Notes: generated from the letters alone by a model not told the origin. Numbered from the stretch's first letter, positions 1 to 6,089 are shown. The stretch is 6,412 nucleotides of DNA from Thermoproteota archaeon (GCA_013153895.1 JAADDN010000012.1:1-6412); one strand, 5' to 3'. Program-made: numbers and translations.

Positions 1-90
1 TGGCGCCGGGGGTGGGATTTGAACCCACGCCCCCTGTACGGGGACGGGATCTCGAGTCCCGCGCCTTGGGCCTGGCTCGGCCACCCCGGC
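1..90 (-). tRNA. tRNA-Ser (anticodon CGA), class II, CCA encoded
   Basis: Read on the minus strand, this 90-nt segment folds as a complete tRNA. It has a 7-bp acceptor stem GCCGGGG/CCCCGGC, a GCC/GGC D stem, an anticodon stem CGGGA/UCCCG around loop CUCGAGA, a long variable arm CCCC-GUACA-GGGG, and a T arm GUGGG-UUCAAAU-CCCAC. The discriminator base is G and the 3' CCA is encoded at the window edge (positions 3 to 1). Anticodon CGA lies at 54-52 and reads serine UCG codons. The long variable arm and G73 both fit tRNA-Ser rather than tRNA-Leu. There is no intron. The stems are almost pure G-C in an otherwise AT-rich region, as expected for a hyperthermophile. It lies 37 bp downstream of the L40e gene on the same strand, so it may be co-transcribed with it. 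The weak TTTTTAAC element at about 126-119 could instead supply its own TATA box. Confidence 0.97.
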
Positions 91-127
91 TGGGTTGAGT
101 TTCTATTATTTTATGATGTTAAAAATC

Positions 128-286
128 TTACTTTGCTTTGTACTTCTTTGGTCTTAGGTTCTTGCTTTTACATCTTCTACATTTTTCTGCTCTTGGTGGG
201 TTTCTTGCTCCACATTTTCTACATATCTTGTAGTTGAATCTGTGTTCTAGTGCTATTCTCAGCTTCTCTGGGTCTGTTATTGGCAT
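128..286 (-). CDS. rpl40e: 50S ribosomal protein L40e
   Basis: This 52-residue protein starts at ATG (286-284) and stops at TAA (130-128). It begins MPITDPEKLRIALEHRF and contains a four-cysteine zinc finger, C22-x2-C25 and C36-x2-C39 with a 10-residue gap, followed by a basic Lys/Arg-rich tail. Length, N-terminus and cysteine spacing all match archaeal L40e, a small zinc-binding protein of the large ribosomal subunit related to the ribosomal part of eukaryotic ubiquitin-L40 fusions; here no ubiquitin is attached. About 21% of residues are Lys and 15% Arg, typical of an rRNA-binding protein. A TATA-like element 26-32 nt upstream implies a leader of only a few nucleotides. The tRNA-Ser gene follows on the same strand, giving a small translation cluster. 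The plus strand here is T-rich simply because the minus-strand gene is A-rich. Recognition of the family is firm. Confidence 0.95.
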   Translation of the reverse strand: MPITDPEKLRIALEHRFNYKICRKCGARNPPRAEKCRRCKSKNLRPKKYKAK

Positions 287-313
287 GGTCGTTATTTCTC
301 ATGTCTTCTCTTG

Positions 314-322
314 TTTTTAAAT
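314..322 (-). promoter_or_regulatory. Putative TATA box for rpl40e
   Basis: On the minus strand the segment reads ATTTAAAAA, centred near 318. Archaeal transcription usually begins about 26 nt downstream, which predicts a start near 292, only about 6 nt before the L40e ATG. It overlaps a direct repeat (TGTTTTT at 312-318 and 322-328 on the plus strand). The assignment rests on spacing and composition only. Confidence 0.5.
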
Positions 323-346
323 GTTTTTGTTCTCTATGTAAGAAAC

Positions 347-354
347 TATATTAA
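347..354 (+). promoter_or_regulatory. Putative TATA box for the regulator-glycosyltransferase operon
   Basis: TATATTAA is centred at about 350, with the A-rich segment AGAAAC just upstream as a possible BRE. The spacing of about 26 nt to the GTG at 376 predicts that transcription starts at or next to the start codon, giving a leaderless mRNA. This supports GTG 376 as the true start. Confidence 0.6.
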
Positions 355-375
355 TGCGATTCTTACTAGGTCTTC

Positions 376-1116
376 GTGCAGTTAGGGACTAGGCTTAGTA
401 GAGCTTCTCTTCAATTTGAAGCTGTAGAGCTTCTCAACATTGCTCGTAATCTTCTCAAGTTATCTTATAGGGAGCTTAGTGAGATAACTGGTTTCCAGGA
501 GAGTGTCTTATGTAGGTATGCTAATGGTGATCTATTGCCATCTCCTGAGACTGCTATGACTATAATAAGCAAGCTTGAACCTATATTATCTTTAGAAAAT
601 GTTTTGAAGAAAGTTATAAGAGTTTATGAATCTTTTATCGATTTTAACAAGATAATAACTGATAGTGATATCCTTAAGCTATATGCTAGAAGAGTTAAAT
701 ACTTGTTCAGTGACTTATCGATAACTAAGGTCCTTACAGCAGCAACAGATGGAGTGCCGTTAGCAGTATCTGCAGCATTAGCATTAAATGCTGATCTAGC
801 AATAGCTAAGCAGTATCGTGACGTGTTTGAGGACGATTTTTATGAGTCTACGTACATAGTTGAGAGTCCTCCACGAAAAGTAACGTTATATGTTCCTAAG
901 TCTATATTAGGAAAGAATGATAGAGTACTCATAGTTGATGATATAGTTAGGAGTGGTAGAACAATTGAAGCATTAGTAAACATATGTAGACAAGCTGAAG
1001 CACAGGTAGTAGGAATATCAATACTCATAGCACTAGGATCATCATGGCTAAAGAAGATAAGTAACGTTAATGCTAAAGTAGACGTAGTTCTCTCACTTCA
1101 AGGAAACTCTCAATGA
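376..1116 (+). CDS. HTH-phosphoribosyltransferase-type transcriptional regulator (GfcR/PurR-like)
   Basis: This 246-residue protein has two parts. Residues about 15-60 form a helix-turn-helix, with a probable recognition helix near QESVLCRYANG. Residues about 95-240 form a type I phosphoribosyltransferase fold carrying the PRPP-binding loop VLIVDDIVRSGRT (184-196) with both acidic residues intact. This HTH-PRT arrangement is known in archaeal regulators such as haloarchaeal GfcR, where the enzyme-like domain is thought to act as a ligand sensor (PRPP or nucleotide) rather than a catalyst; the same role is inferred here. The GTG start fits a TATA box centred 26 nt upstream and leaves the HTH complete; only a weak AGGT precedes it. 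The stop overlaps the next gene as ATGA, so the two are almost certainly one operon and translationally coupled. Ala codons are all GCT in the N-terminal part and mostly GCA in the PRT part. A catalytic orotate or adenine phosphoribosyltransferase is less likely because of the HTH. Confidence 0.8.
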   Translation: MQLGTRLSRASLQFEAVELLNIARNLLKLSYRELSEITGFQESVLCRYANGDLLPSPETAMTIISKLEPILSLENVLKKVIRVYESFIDFNKIITDSDILKLYARRVKYLFSDLSITKVLTAATDGVPLAVSAALALNADLAIAKQYRDVFEDDFYESTYIVESPPRKVTLYVPKSILGKNDRVLIVDDIVRSGRTIEALVNICRQAEAQVVGISILIALGSSWLKKISNVNAKVDVVLSLQGNSQ

Positions 1117-2474
1117 TAGAGATCATAATAATAGCACTAATATCACTCCTAACAGCTGGAACATTTATAACACCAATATTTCAAACAATAATATATAACT
1201 ATGGGAGAAAATTTAGAAGAGAATATGAGAAAGAGCATCATAAGACTATACTTCTCGTTCCTGTAAAAAGAGAGCCAGCACAAGTACTATTAAGATTCTT
1301 CCGAGAGAATCGTGAGATAGTTAGTAGAAGTTTAGCAACATTCTTAATATGTGATGAATATAGCCTTGAAGAGATAGAGAATATTATTAAAGAGCTTTTT
1401 AGAGAAAAGCTTACAGAAAACGTAATATTCTTCTTATCTAAAAGCTCAAAAAATAAAGCACAAGCATTAAATAAGGCTCTGAGAAGTATAGTAAGTACTA
1501 GAGATTTTAAGATAGTTGTAGTAGACGTAGACTCAATACTTACATGTACATCACCTACCAATGTTGATATTGTAAGTTCAATATGGAGAGGTTACTCAAC
1601 AATAAGATCATTATTAGGTAGAGGTCAAGAGATAGGTTATAGATTGTTCATGAAGATGCTTAATGGATTATACATGATCACAGGATGGAGACCTACACTA
1701 GGTTCAGGACTTGTGTTAAGTTCTAGATCTATCAGGGAGTTAGGTGCTTTTAATGAAGATGTTATTCTAGAGGATGTTGAGTATAGTATAAGAGCGATAA
1801 GTAGAGGATATAGAATATCAGTATTCACTAACTATGTCATAAATGTTCAAGTTCCATCAACATATAATGCATTACTTAGACAACAGGTAAGATGGGCTTA
1901 CGGTGCGGGTGAGCTTCTCAGAAAATATTCTAGATATATCATGAGGAAGCCAGTGATAGGACTATACTTATCACAGTATCTCTCATATCCTTTTCAACTA
2001 ATTCTAGCTATCGTCCTCTATCTATGCTCTATATTTCGCATAAATATTCCAATGATACTGCAAGTCATCATACTTCTACTTATAGTATATACATCCTGTA
2101 CTTACGCTATATGGTGTCTACAAGAGATAGGCTTTAAATCTATTAGTGATGTTAAGAGTTCTCTAGTAAGCATAAATAGGGTCAATATGGCTTATGCAGT
2201 CATGTCTCCTAGAATTTTTGCATCATTCCTCAGTGGGATTATTGGTGTACCGTTTAGGTGGATTCCTACTCCAAAGATAGAGACGTTACCTCCAGTTAAA
2301 GATAGGTTAAGGATGTACATTGTAGAGCTATTATTCTCAATTATATTACTAGCTCTCTTATTATTTTCACTTCTTGAGGGCTCTATATTTCAATTATATA
2401 TGATTGATCCTGTAGCTTTCACTATAACCTATGTCTGGGGTACTTTCAGAGTAGTTGAGAGAGAGCTAACTTAA
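1113..2474 (+). CDS. Membrane family 2 glycosyltransferase (cellulose synthase-like, processive type)
   Basis: This 453-residue protein opens with a membrane helix (about 2-25). A cytosolic GT-A domain follows, with the motifs expected of processive GT2 enzymes: NKAQALNKAL (113-122), a metal-binding DVD (138-140), the catalytic ED (220-221) in an ILEDVEYSIRAISRGY context, and QQVRW (257-261). The C-terminal half holds four or five hydrophobic segments, near 284-306, 312-335, 365-380, 403-422 and 425-445. The family uses nucleotide sugars to extend polysaccharides such as cellulose, hyaluronan or poly-N-acetylglucosamine, or to add sugars to lipids; the product here is unknown. A role in cell-surface polysaccharide or exopolysaccharide synthesis at the cytoplasmic membrane is inferred. 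ATG 1113 overlaps the regulator stop by 4 bp, so no separate promoter is expected. The 3' end overlaps the convergent uracil-DNA glycosylase by 9 bp. Confidence 0.88.
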   Translation: MIEIIIIALISLLTAGTFITPIFQTIIYNYGRKFRREYEKEHHKTILLVPVKREPAQVLLRFFRENREIVSRSLATFLICDEYSLEEIENIIKELFREKLTENVIFFLSKSSKNKAQALNKALRSIVSTRDFKIVVVDVDSILTCTSPTNVDIVSSIWRGYSTIRSLLGRGQEIGYRLFMKMLNGLYMITGWRPTLGSGLVLSSRSIRELGAFNEDVILEDVEYSIRAISRGYRISVFTNYVINVQVPSTYNALLRQQVRWAYGAGELLRKYSRYIMRKPVIGLYLSQYLSYPFQLILAIVLYLCSIFRINIPMILQVIILLLIVYTSCTYAIWCLQEIGFKSISDVKSSLVSINRVNMAYAVMSPRIFASFLSGIIGVPFRWIPTPKIETLPPVKDRLRMYIVELLFSIILLALLLFSLLEGSIFQLYMIDPVAFTITYVWGTFRVVERELT

Positions 2475-3098
2475 GTAATCAAGTATTGATGATCTCTCAA
2501 TCTTATACTTTCCCTGTGCTATCTCTATAGCCTTCTTTATATCTTCAGCAATATATGTTCTCAATTTTGGATTATAGAGTGCAGCTGCTGGATGATATGT
2601 GGGTACTATAGTAACATCATGTTCACCCATGAACTTTACGTTAAATATCTTACCTCTTATCTTAGATATCTGAGATACCTCGCTTTCTCTAAGTCCACAT
2701 AGTTTAAGTATCTCTCTAGCACTATGTCTACCTAAGCATATTATTACTTTTGGACGTATAATAAGTATCTGTCTTATAAGGTATGGTAGACAGCTCTTTA
2801 TCTCTTCGGGTGTAGGATCTCTATTTTCAGGAGGTCTACATTTCACGACATTGGTAATATATACCTGTTCTCTAGATACTCCAAGACTATTAAGAATCTT
2901 CGTTAGAAGCTGACCTGCGGGACCCACGAAAGGTCTACCTTGTTCATCCTCTTTCTCTCCTGGAGCTTCACCAACAATCATTATCTCTGCATCTAACCTT
3001 CCTTCTCCAGGTACAGGCTTCCTCCTATACTTATGAAGTGGACATTTTGTACATGAGAGTATCTCCTTGACAAGTTGTTCATACTCTATCTGAGACAT
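2466..3098 (-). CDS. udg: Uracil-DNA glycosylase, family 4 (Fe-S type)
   Basis: This 210-residue protein removes uracil from DNA, starting base-excision repair of deaminated cytosine, a heavy burden at high temperature. Four cysteines, C16, C19, C87 and C103, have the spacing of the family 4 [4Fe-4S] ligands. GEAPG (43-47) begins the catalytic motif and is followed by QGRPFVGPAG (53-62), which holds the uracil-stacking Phe57. N83 lies in TNVVKC, and HPAA (169-172) forms the DNA-binding motif 2. Length is typical for the family. The ATG start leaves the first cysteine pair complete. A TATA-like element upstream predicts a leader of about 8 nt. The 43 bp before the gene are shared with the divergent CdvA-like gene. 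Its last codons overlap the end of the convergent glycosyltransferase gene. Family 5 UDG is less likely given the motif 1 sequence and cysteine spacing. Confidence 0.95.
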   Translation of the reverse strand: MSQIEYEQLVKEILSCTKCPLHKYRRKPVPGEGRLDAEIMIVGEAPGEKEDEQGRPFVGPAGQLLTKILNSLGVSREQVYITNVVKCRPPENRDPTPEEIKSCLPYLIRQILIIRPKVIICLGRHSAREILKLCGLRESEVSQISKIRGKIFNVKFMGEHDVTIVPTYHPAAALYNPKLRTYIAEDIKKAIEIAQGKYKIERSSILDYLS

Positions 3099-3112
3099 TT
3101 TACACGATCACT

Positions 3113-3120
3113 ATATATTA
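3113..3120 (+). promoter_or_regulatory. Putative TATA box for the CdvA-like gene
   Basis: ATATATTA is centred at about 3116, 26 nt before the GTG at 3142. This predicts a leaderless transcript. No Shine-Dalgarno sequence lies between. Confidence 0.55.
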
Positions 3121-3127
3121 CAGCTAG

Positions 3128-3136
3128 AAATATAAA
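3128..3136 (-). promoter_or_regulatory. Putative TATA box for udg
   Basis: The minus strand reads TTTATATTT, centred near 3132. It predicts transcription from about 3106 and a leader near 8 nt before the ATG at 3098. It interleaves with the plus-strand element at 3113-3120, so the two divergent promoters probably cannot be occupied independently. Confidence 0.5.
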
Positions 3137-3141
3137 GCTTC

Positions 3142-3840
3142 GTGATATTTAAATTAGGAAAATATAAACGTTACAGGAAGATTCTAGGACGTAGACTGTA
3201 CACTCCTGATGGTCGTGATCTTGGTCGTATTCTCTCCATAAAGGTTGGAAAGAAGAGTGGACAGATAAAGGCTGTCTTAGTAGAGCTTCCTGATGGTACT
3301 CGTAGAGAGCTTCGAGTATTTAAACTATTAGATATATCTAATGGTGCAGTTATAGCAGAGGTCGAGCTTCCTCAAGAACTTGTAAAGAAGGAGGAGAGAC
3401 CTCAGAAGAAGGATGTTCAGAAGATTGAGCTAGTTGATATAGAATCTATAGAAAAAACATTAGAAGAATTTAGAAAGAAGATAAACGATATTCGTGAAAA
3501 GTATGGTAAACTTCTAGAACTTCTAATAAGTAAGGAGATAGATCTATCAATATATACAGAGGTTAAGGAGAGGTTAGATAAGGAGAGAGATGATATCAGG
3601 TTGAGATGTGAGAGAAAGATTAAGGAGATTGAGGATAAGATTAGAGAGATAGATTACAAAACTGAGGATTTAAGAAAGAAGAGAAGTCAACTATATGTGA
3701 AGAAGGTTCTTGGTGGTATAACTCCTGAGGAGGAGAAGGAGCTTCAGATAATTGATGAGATGTATAGAAGCGTTGAGGAGCTTAAGAAGAAGCTCTACAC
3801 TATAAGGCAAGAGCTTGTGAGCCTCTGTAATCAGATCTAG
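3142..3840 (+). CDS. CdvA-like PRC-barrel/coiled-coil protein
   Basis: This 232-residue soluble, highly charged protein has an N-terminal PRC-barrel-like beta domain (about 13-77, with LGRRLYTPDGRDLGRI and a run of short strands). A Lys/Glu-rich linker follows (about 80-97), then a long coiled coil (about 103-228) with a short break at GGITPEEE (191-198). This architecture and length match CdvA, the crenarchaeal division protein that binds DNA and membrane and recruits the ESCRT-III protein CdvB. In well-studied Sulfolobales, cdvA is followed by cdvB and cdvC; here the next gene is convergent, so it is not in such an operon. The C-terminus ends within or just after the coiled coil, and I cannot see a clear extra CdvB-binding peptide. 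It may therefore be a CdvA paralogue rather than the division protein itself. GTG 3142 is favoured by the TATA spacing. The stop shares a CTAG with the opposing gene. Confidence 0.65.
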   Translation: MIFKLGKYKRYRKILGRRLYTPDGRDLGRILSIKVGKKSGQIKAVLVELPDGTRRELRVFKLLDISNGAVIAEVELPQELVKKEERPQKKDVQKIELVDIESIEKTLEEFRKKINDIREKYGKLLELLISKEIDLSIYTEVKERLDKERDDIRLRCERKIKEIEDKIREIDYKTEDLRKKRSQLYVKKVLGGITPEEEKELQIIDEMYRSVEELKKKLYTIRQELVSLCNQI

Positions 3841-4061
3841 ACTTGCATGCTTATAGACTTGAACTTCTCGGTAAGAGCTTGCTCGAAGGGTACGAACTCT
3901 CCAGTATCATCATCTATGTACCCTAGTACCTTATGTTCAGTATTTCTTCTACATCTTGGACAGTATAGGTATAGTATGCTTCCAAATGCTGTAAGATCGA
4001 AACCAACATCTAGGTACATATCTATTCCACATTGAGTACATCTAAGTAACCATCGAGTCAC
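3837..4061 (-). CDS. Small zinc-ribbon protein of unknown function
   Basis: This 74-residue protein has one C4 zinc ribbon: CTQC (C8, C11) and CPRC (C34, C37), separated by 22 residues containing short hydrophobic strands. The tail is acidic then amphipathic (YIDDDTGEFVPFEQALTEKF) and ends SISMQV. I do not recognise the family. Such single zinc ribbons commonly bind nucleic acid or protein partners. The start is GTG 4061; the nearby ATGs at 4063 and 4066 are out of frame and hit a stop at once. It begins 15 bp after the stop of the upstream ATP-grasp gene, so they are probably co-transcribed. A TTAATAAAG element centred 26 nt upstream, inside the end of that gene, could also give a leaderless transcript. 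It is not a typical LysW carrier, which ends in EDWGE. Its TAG stop overlaps that of the CdvA-like gene. Confidence 0.8.
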   Translation of the reverse strand: MTRWLLRCTQCGIDMYLDVGFDLTAFGSILYLYCPRCRRNTEHKVLGYIDDDTGEFVPFEQALTEKFKSISMQV

Positions 4062-4076
4062 ATCATGTTGATATTT

Positions 4077-4967
4077 TCACTTCTTTATTAATCTTACAAT
4101 TACTTCGACAAGTCTATCAGCAGGACTCTTACCGAGAACTTGTGATAGTTCTCTCCAGTCTGGTGAACCATTTACTTCTAGTACCACATATGAGCCATCT
4201 TTCTCAGCTATGTCTACTCCAGCATATATTAATCCTAGAGCTTCTGTAGCTCTTATTGCTAGTTCTTCAACATCTCTCATATCTCCATTACATGGTTCTC
4301 CTCTACCTCCCTGTGCTACATTTGTCTTCCATGAGCCTTCTGGAGCTATCCTATACATGCATCCAAATACTTGTCCATCTATGACTAGAACTCTAATATC
4401 TCTTCCAGGTTTTCTAACATACTCCTGCATGTATATTGGCTTTCGATAACCTAGTAAGATCTTCATTACTTGAAATGCTATATCAGGATCGTTTAGCTTA
4501 GTTATTCCAAATCCTCTAGATCCTGTTATTGGTTTTATTACGAACTCTTCAAGTCTCTTAGCTTCAATATAAGCATAATATAGATCCTCTGTACAGGTAG
4601 TGTATGGTACTGGTATCCCTCTCTTAGCTAGCTCGTAAGTTATCTCAAGCTTATTCCTAGATCTTAAGAATGGTTCTAGAGGATTCACAAGTACTATACC
4701 CATCTCCTCAATTATTCTGAGAGTTGTAACTCTTCTAAGAAACTGCTCTAGATCAAGTAAGAATCCTATACTTCTGAGGAAAGCTGCATCAAAATCTATA
4801 GCTCTATCTCTAATTTTTACAGAGACGTTACCTGTTATAAAGCTTGTAGTTATTCTTGATATTGGTACATATCTAGCAACATAACCCTTCCTCTTTATAG
4901 CATCATAAAGTTCTCTACAGGGTCTGTCGGGTAGTGGAGAATCTGCTATAATAGCTATCGTATACAC
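4077..4967 (-). CDS. RimK-family ATP-grasp amino acid ligase
   Basis: This 296-residue protein has the ATP-grasp fold of the RimK/LysX/MptN/CofF group, which use ATP to form an acyl phosphate and join an amino acid (often glutamate) to a carboxylate. Visible motifs are NPLEPFLRSRNKLE (95-108), IKP (144-146) with the glycine-rich loop GSRGFG (149-154), the nucleotide-contacting EYV (182-184), WKTNVAQGGRGEP (213-225), and the metal-binding D252, E264 and N266 (LEVNGSPDWRELSQ). The ending resembles the 'EVN-x-x-P-x-W-x-x-L' form of RimK/MptN enzymes more than the LysX form, but the substrate cannot be named: a protein C-terminus, a pterin or deazaflavin cofactor, or an amino-group carrier are all possible. 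GTG 4967 is chosen because a TATACT-type element at 4996-5003 places the transcript start about 7 nt upstream. The small zinc-ribbon gene follows after 15 bp. Confidence 0.88.
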   Translation of the reverse strand: MYTIAIIADSPLPDRPCRELYDAIKRKGYVARYVPISRITTSFITGNVSVKIRDRAIDFDAAFLRSIGFLLDLEQFLRRVTTLRIIEEMGIVLVNPLEPFLRSRNKLEITYELAKRGIPVPYTTCTEDLYYAYIEAKRLEEFVIKPITGSRGFGITKLNDPDIAFQVMKILLGYRKPIYMQEYVRKPGRDIRVLVIDGQVFGCMYRIAPEGSWKTNVAQGGRGEPCNGDMRDVEELAIRATEALGLIYAGVDIAEKDGSYVVLEVNGSPDWRELSQVLGKSPADRLVEVIVRLIKK

Positions 4968-4995
4968 AATGTTCAGAATGTGAGCTTGGTTTAAT

Positions 4996-5003
4996 AGTAT
5001 AAA
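4996..5003 (-). promoter_or_regulatory. Putative TATA box for the ATP-grasp/zinc-ribbon operon
   Basis: The minus strand reads TTTATACT, centred near 5000. It predicts a transcript starting near 4974, about 7 nt ahead of the GTG at 4967. It sits in the 50-bp gap after htpX, so the ligase gene probably has its own promoter even though it follows htpX on the same strand. Confidence 0.55.
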
Positions 5004-5017
5004 TGCATTACTTTTCT

Positions 5018-6037
5018 TTACTCTACAGGAATCTCATATATTTTACCCCAGAACTCCTCATCATACTTGTCTAACATTCTCAATCTCTTCGTTATGTCTG
5101 GATGAGTTGAGAATAACTCTTTTATCCTGTCCGTGAGCGTCAGCTTCCTGTTCTTTAGGTACTCTATGAAGCTATCAATATCTCTGAACCTAGTCTTAAC
5201 TTCTACAAGTGGGTCCTGTATGAATAGGGTCTTGAACTGTAGAGCTGAAGCTAGTTCTGCTATATCTTCTTTAGATAATCCATACTTTGTTGCTAGAACA
5301 ATCTTAGCTAATGCTCTCTGAAGTAGCTTTCCTCCACGTGGATTCAACATCACGCTATGTCTATCAGCATAGTACTCTCTATACCTGCTGAATGCTAGAA
5401 CAAATATGCTTAATATGAAGGCTATAGCTATGAGAACTATTCCTAGAAGTAGCAGATATGCGTATGATGAGTCTCTATCACCTATTCCAAAGATCATTGA
5501 CCAGAATCCTAATCTATACATCATGTCTCCCATGTTCCACAGTATTGTTGGTATTAGACCAATAGCAAGTATCATTGCAACATCCCTATGCTTTAGATGA
5601 CCTATCTCGTGTCCAAGAACAGCCTTAAGCTCATTCTTATCTAAGATGTCTAGTAGAGGCTCTGTCACTGCTACTCTAGGACCTGTAAGTGGTGAACCAT
5701 ATGCGAAAGCGTTTGGTATTGGTATCCTAGCTATCATGACCTTAGGAATCTTCTTTAGACCAGACTTCTCAGCTAGCTCTCTAACCATGTTATGTAGATC
5801 TCTGTACCTATATGGGTCAGCTTCCCTACACATGCAGACCATATCTATGAAGTATGGTGCTAGAAGCCACTGAGCAAGAATTATAACTACTGAGAACGCT
5901 ACTACTATCATCAGGAACATCTGGAAGGTCAACGATATAGAGAACAGTGTGAAAATTAGGTACAGGATGAATGCACCACTAACTACGGTGGCTAGAGCTG
6001 TAGCAATCATTGCTAATCTGAGTCTCCAGAGCGTCAT
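5018..6037 (-). CDS. htpX: HtpX-like membrane zinc metalloprotease (M48 family)
   Basis: This 339-residue protein is an integral membrane protease that, by family analogy, degrades damaged or misfolded membrane proteins. Two N-terminal membrane helices (about 9-33 and 38-62) precede the peptidase domain. It has the substrate-proximal NAFAYG (109-114), the zinc-binding and catalytic HEIGH (143-147), and the third zinc ligand E221 in RYREYYADRHS. Two more membrane helices (about 153-172 and 194-217) lie between HEIGH and E221, as usual in HtpX. Near the C-terminus is the conserved FSTHPDITKRL (309-319). All catalytic residues are present and the length is normal or slightly long. The ATG start is supported by a TTTAAACTT element centred about 26 nt upstream. 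It shares a 52-bp promoter region with the divergent cysteine-rich gene. Heat or membrane-stress control is plausible but not shown by the sequence. Confidence 0.94.
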   Translation of the reverse strand: MTLWRLRLAMIATALATVVSGAFILYLIFTLFSISLTFQMFLMIVVAFSVVIILAQWLLAPYFIDMVCMCREADPYRYRDLHNMVRELAEKSGLKKIPKVMIARIPIPNAFAYGSPLTGPRVAVTEPLLDILDKNELKAVLGHEIGHLKHRDVAMILAIGLIPTILWNMGDMMYRLGFWSMIFGIGDRDSSYAYLLLLGIVLIAIAFILSIFVLAFSRYREYYADRHSVMLNPRGGKLLQRALAKIVLATKYGLSKEDIAELASALQFKTLFIQDPLVEVKTRFRDIDSFIEYLKNRKLTLTDRIKELFSTHPDITKRLRMLDKYDEEFWGKIYEIPVE

Positions 6038-6059
6038 ATTCTACCGGAGATTACTTTTT

Positions 6060-6074
6060 AAGTTTAAAAAACTT
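6060..6074. promoter_or_regulatory. Bidirectional promoter core with 6-bp inverted repeat
   Basis: The segment AAGTTT-AAA-AAACTT is a perfect inverted repeat with a 3-nt spacer. Read rightward, TTTAAAA (6063-6069) is centred about 24-26 nt before the GTG at 6090. Read leftward, TTTAAACTT (6067-6059) is centred about 26 nt before the htpX ATG at 6037. One AT-rich core may thus serve both genes as TATA box, or be the site of a dimeric regulator. It is in the 52-bp gap between the two genes. Confidence 0.5.
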
Positions 6075-6089
6075 GCTAATATGTAAATC

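Noticed and set aside
1..90. tRNA-Leu, or an attachment site for an integrated element
   Set aside because: The CGA anticodon and G discriminator specify serine. No integrase gene or repeated copy of the tRNA 3' end is visible in the window, though sequence beyond the left edge is unseen.
19..237. 72-codon plus-strand open frame
   Set aside because: It runs across the tRNA-Ser and the antisense of the L40e gene; the hydrophobic product is an artefact of the T-rich complement of an A-rich gene.
1238..1561. 107-codon minus-strand open frame inside the glycosyltransferase gene
   Set aside because: It lies entirely antisense to the conserved GT2 catalytic domain, with no recognisable domain and no promoter.
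3837..4061. Zinc-ribbon protein as LysW
   Set aside because: It lacks the EDWGE C-terminus, is longer than usual, and has different cysteine spacing.
5464..5470. ATGATGA, a perfect match to a C/D box RNA C box
   Set aside because: No CTGA D box occurs within the following 60 nt, and it is antisense to htpX coding sequence; a chance match.
5406..5873. Plus-strand open frames opposite htpX
   Set aside because: They are antisense shadows of a clearly conserved protease, with Ser/Met-rich low-information products.
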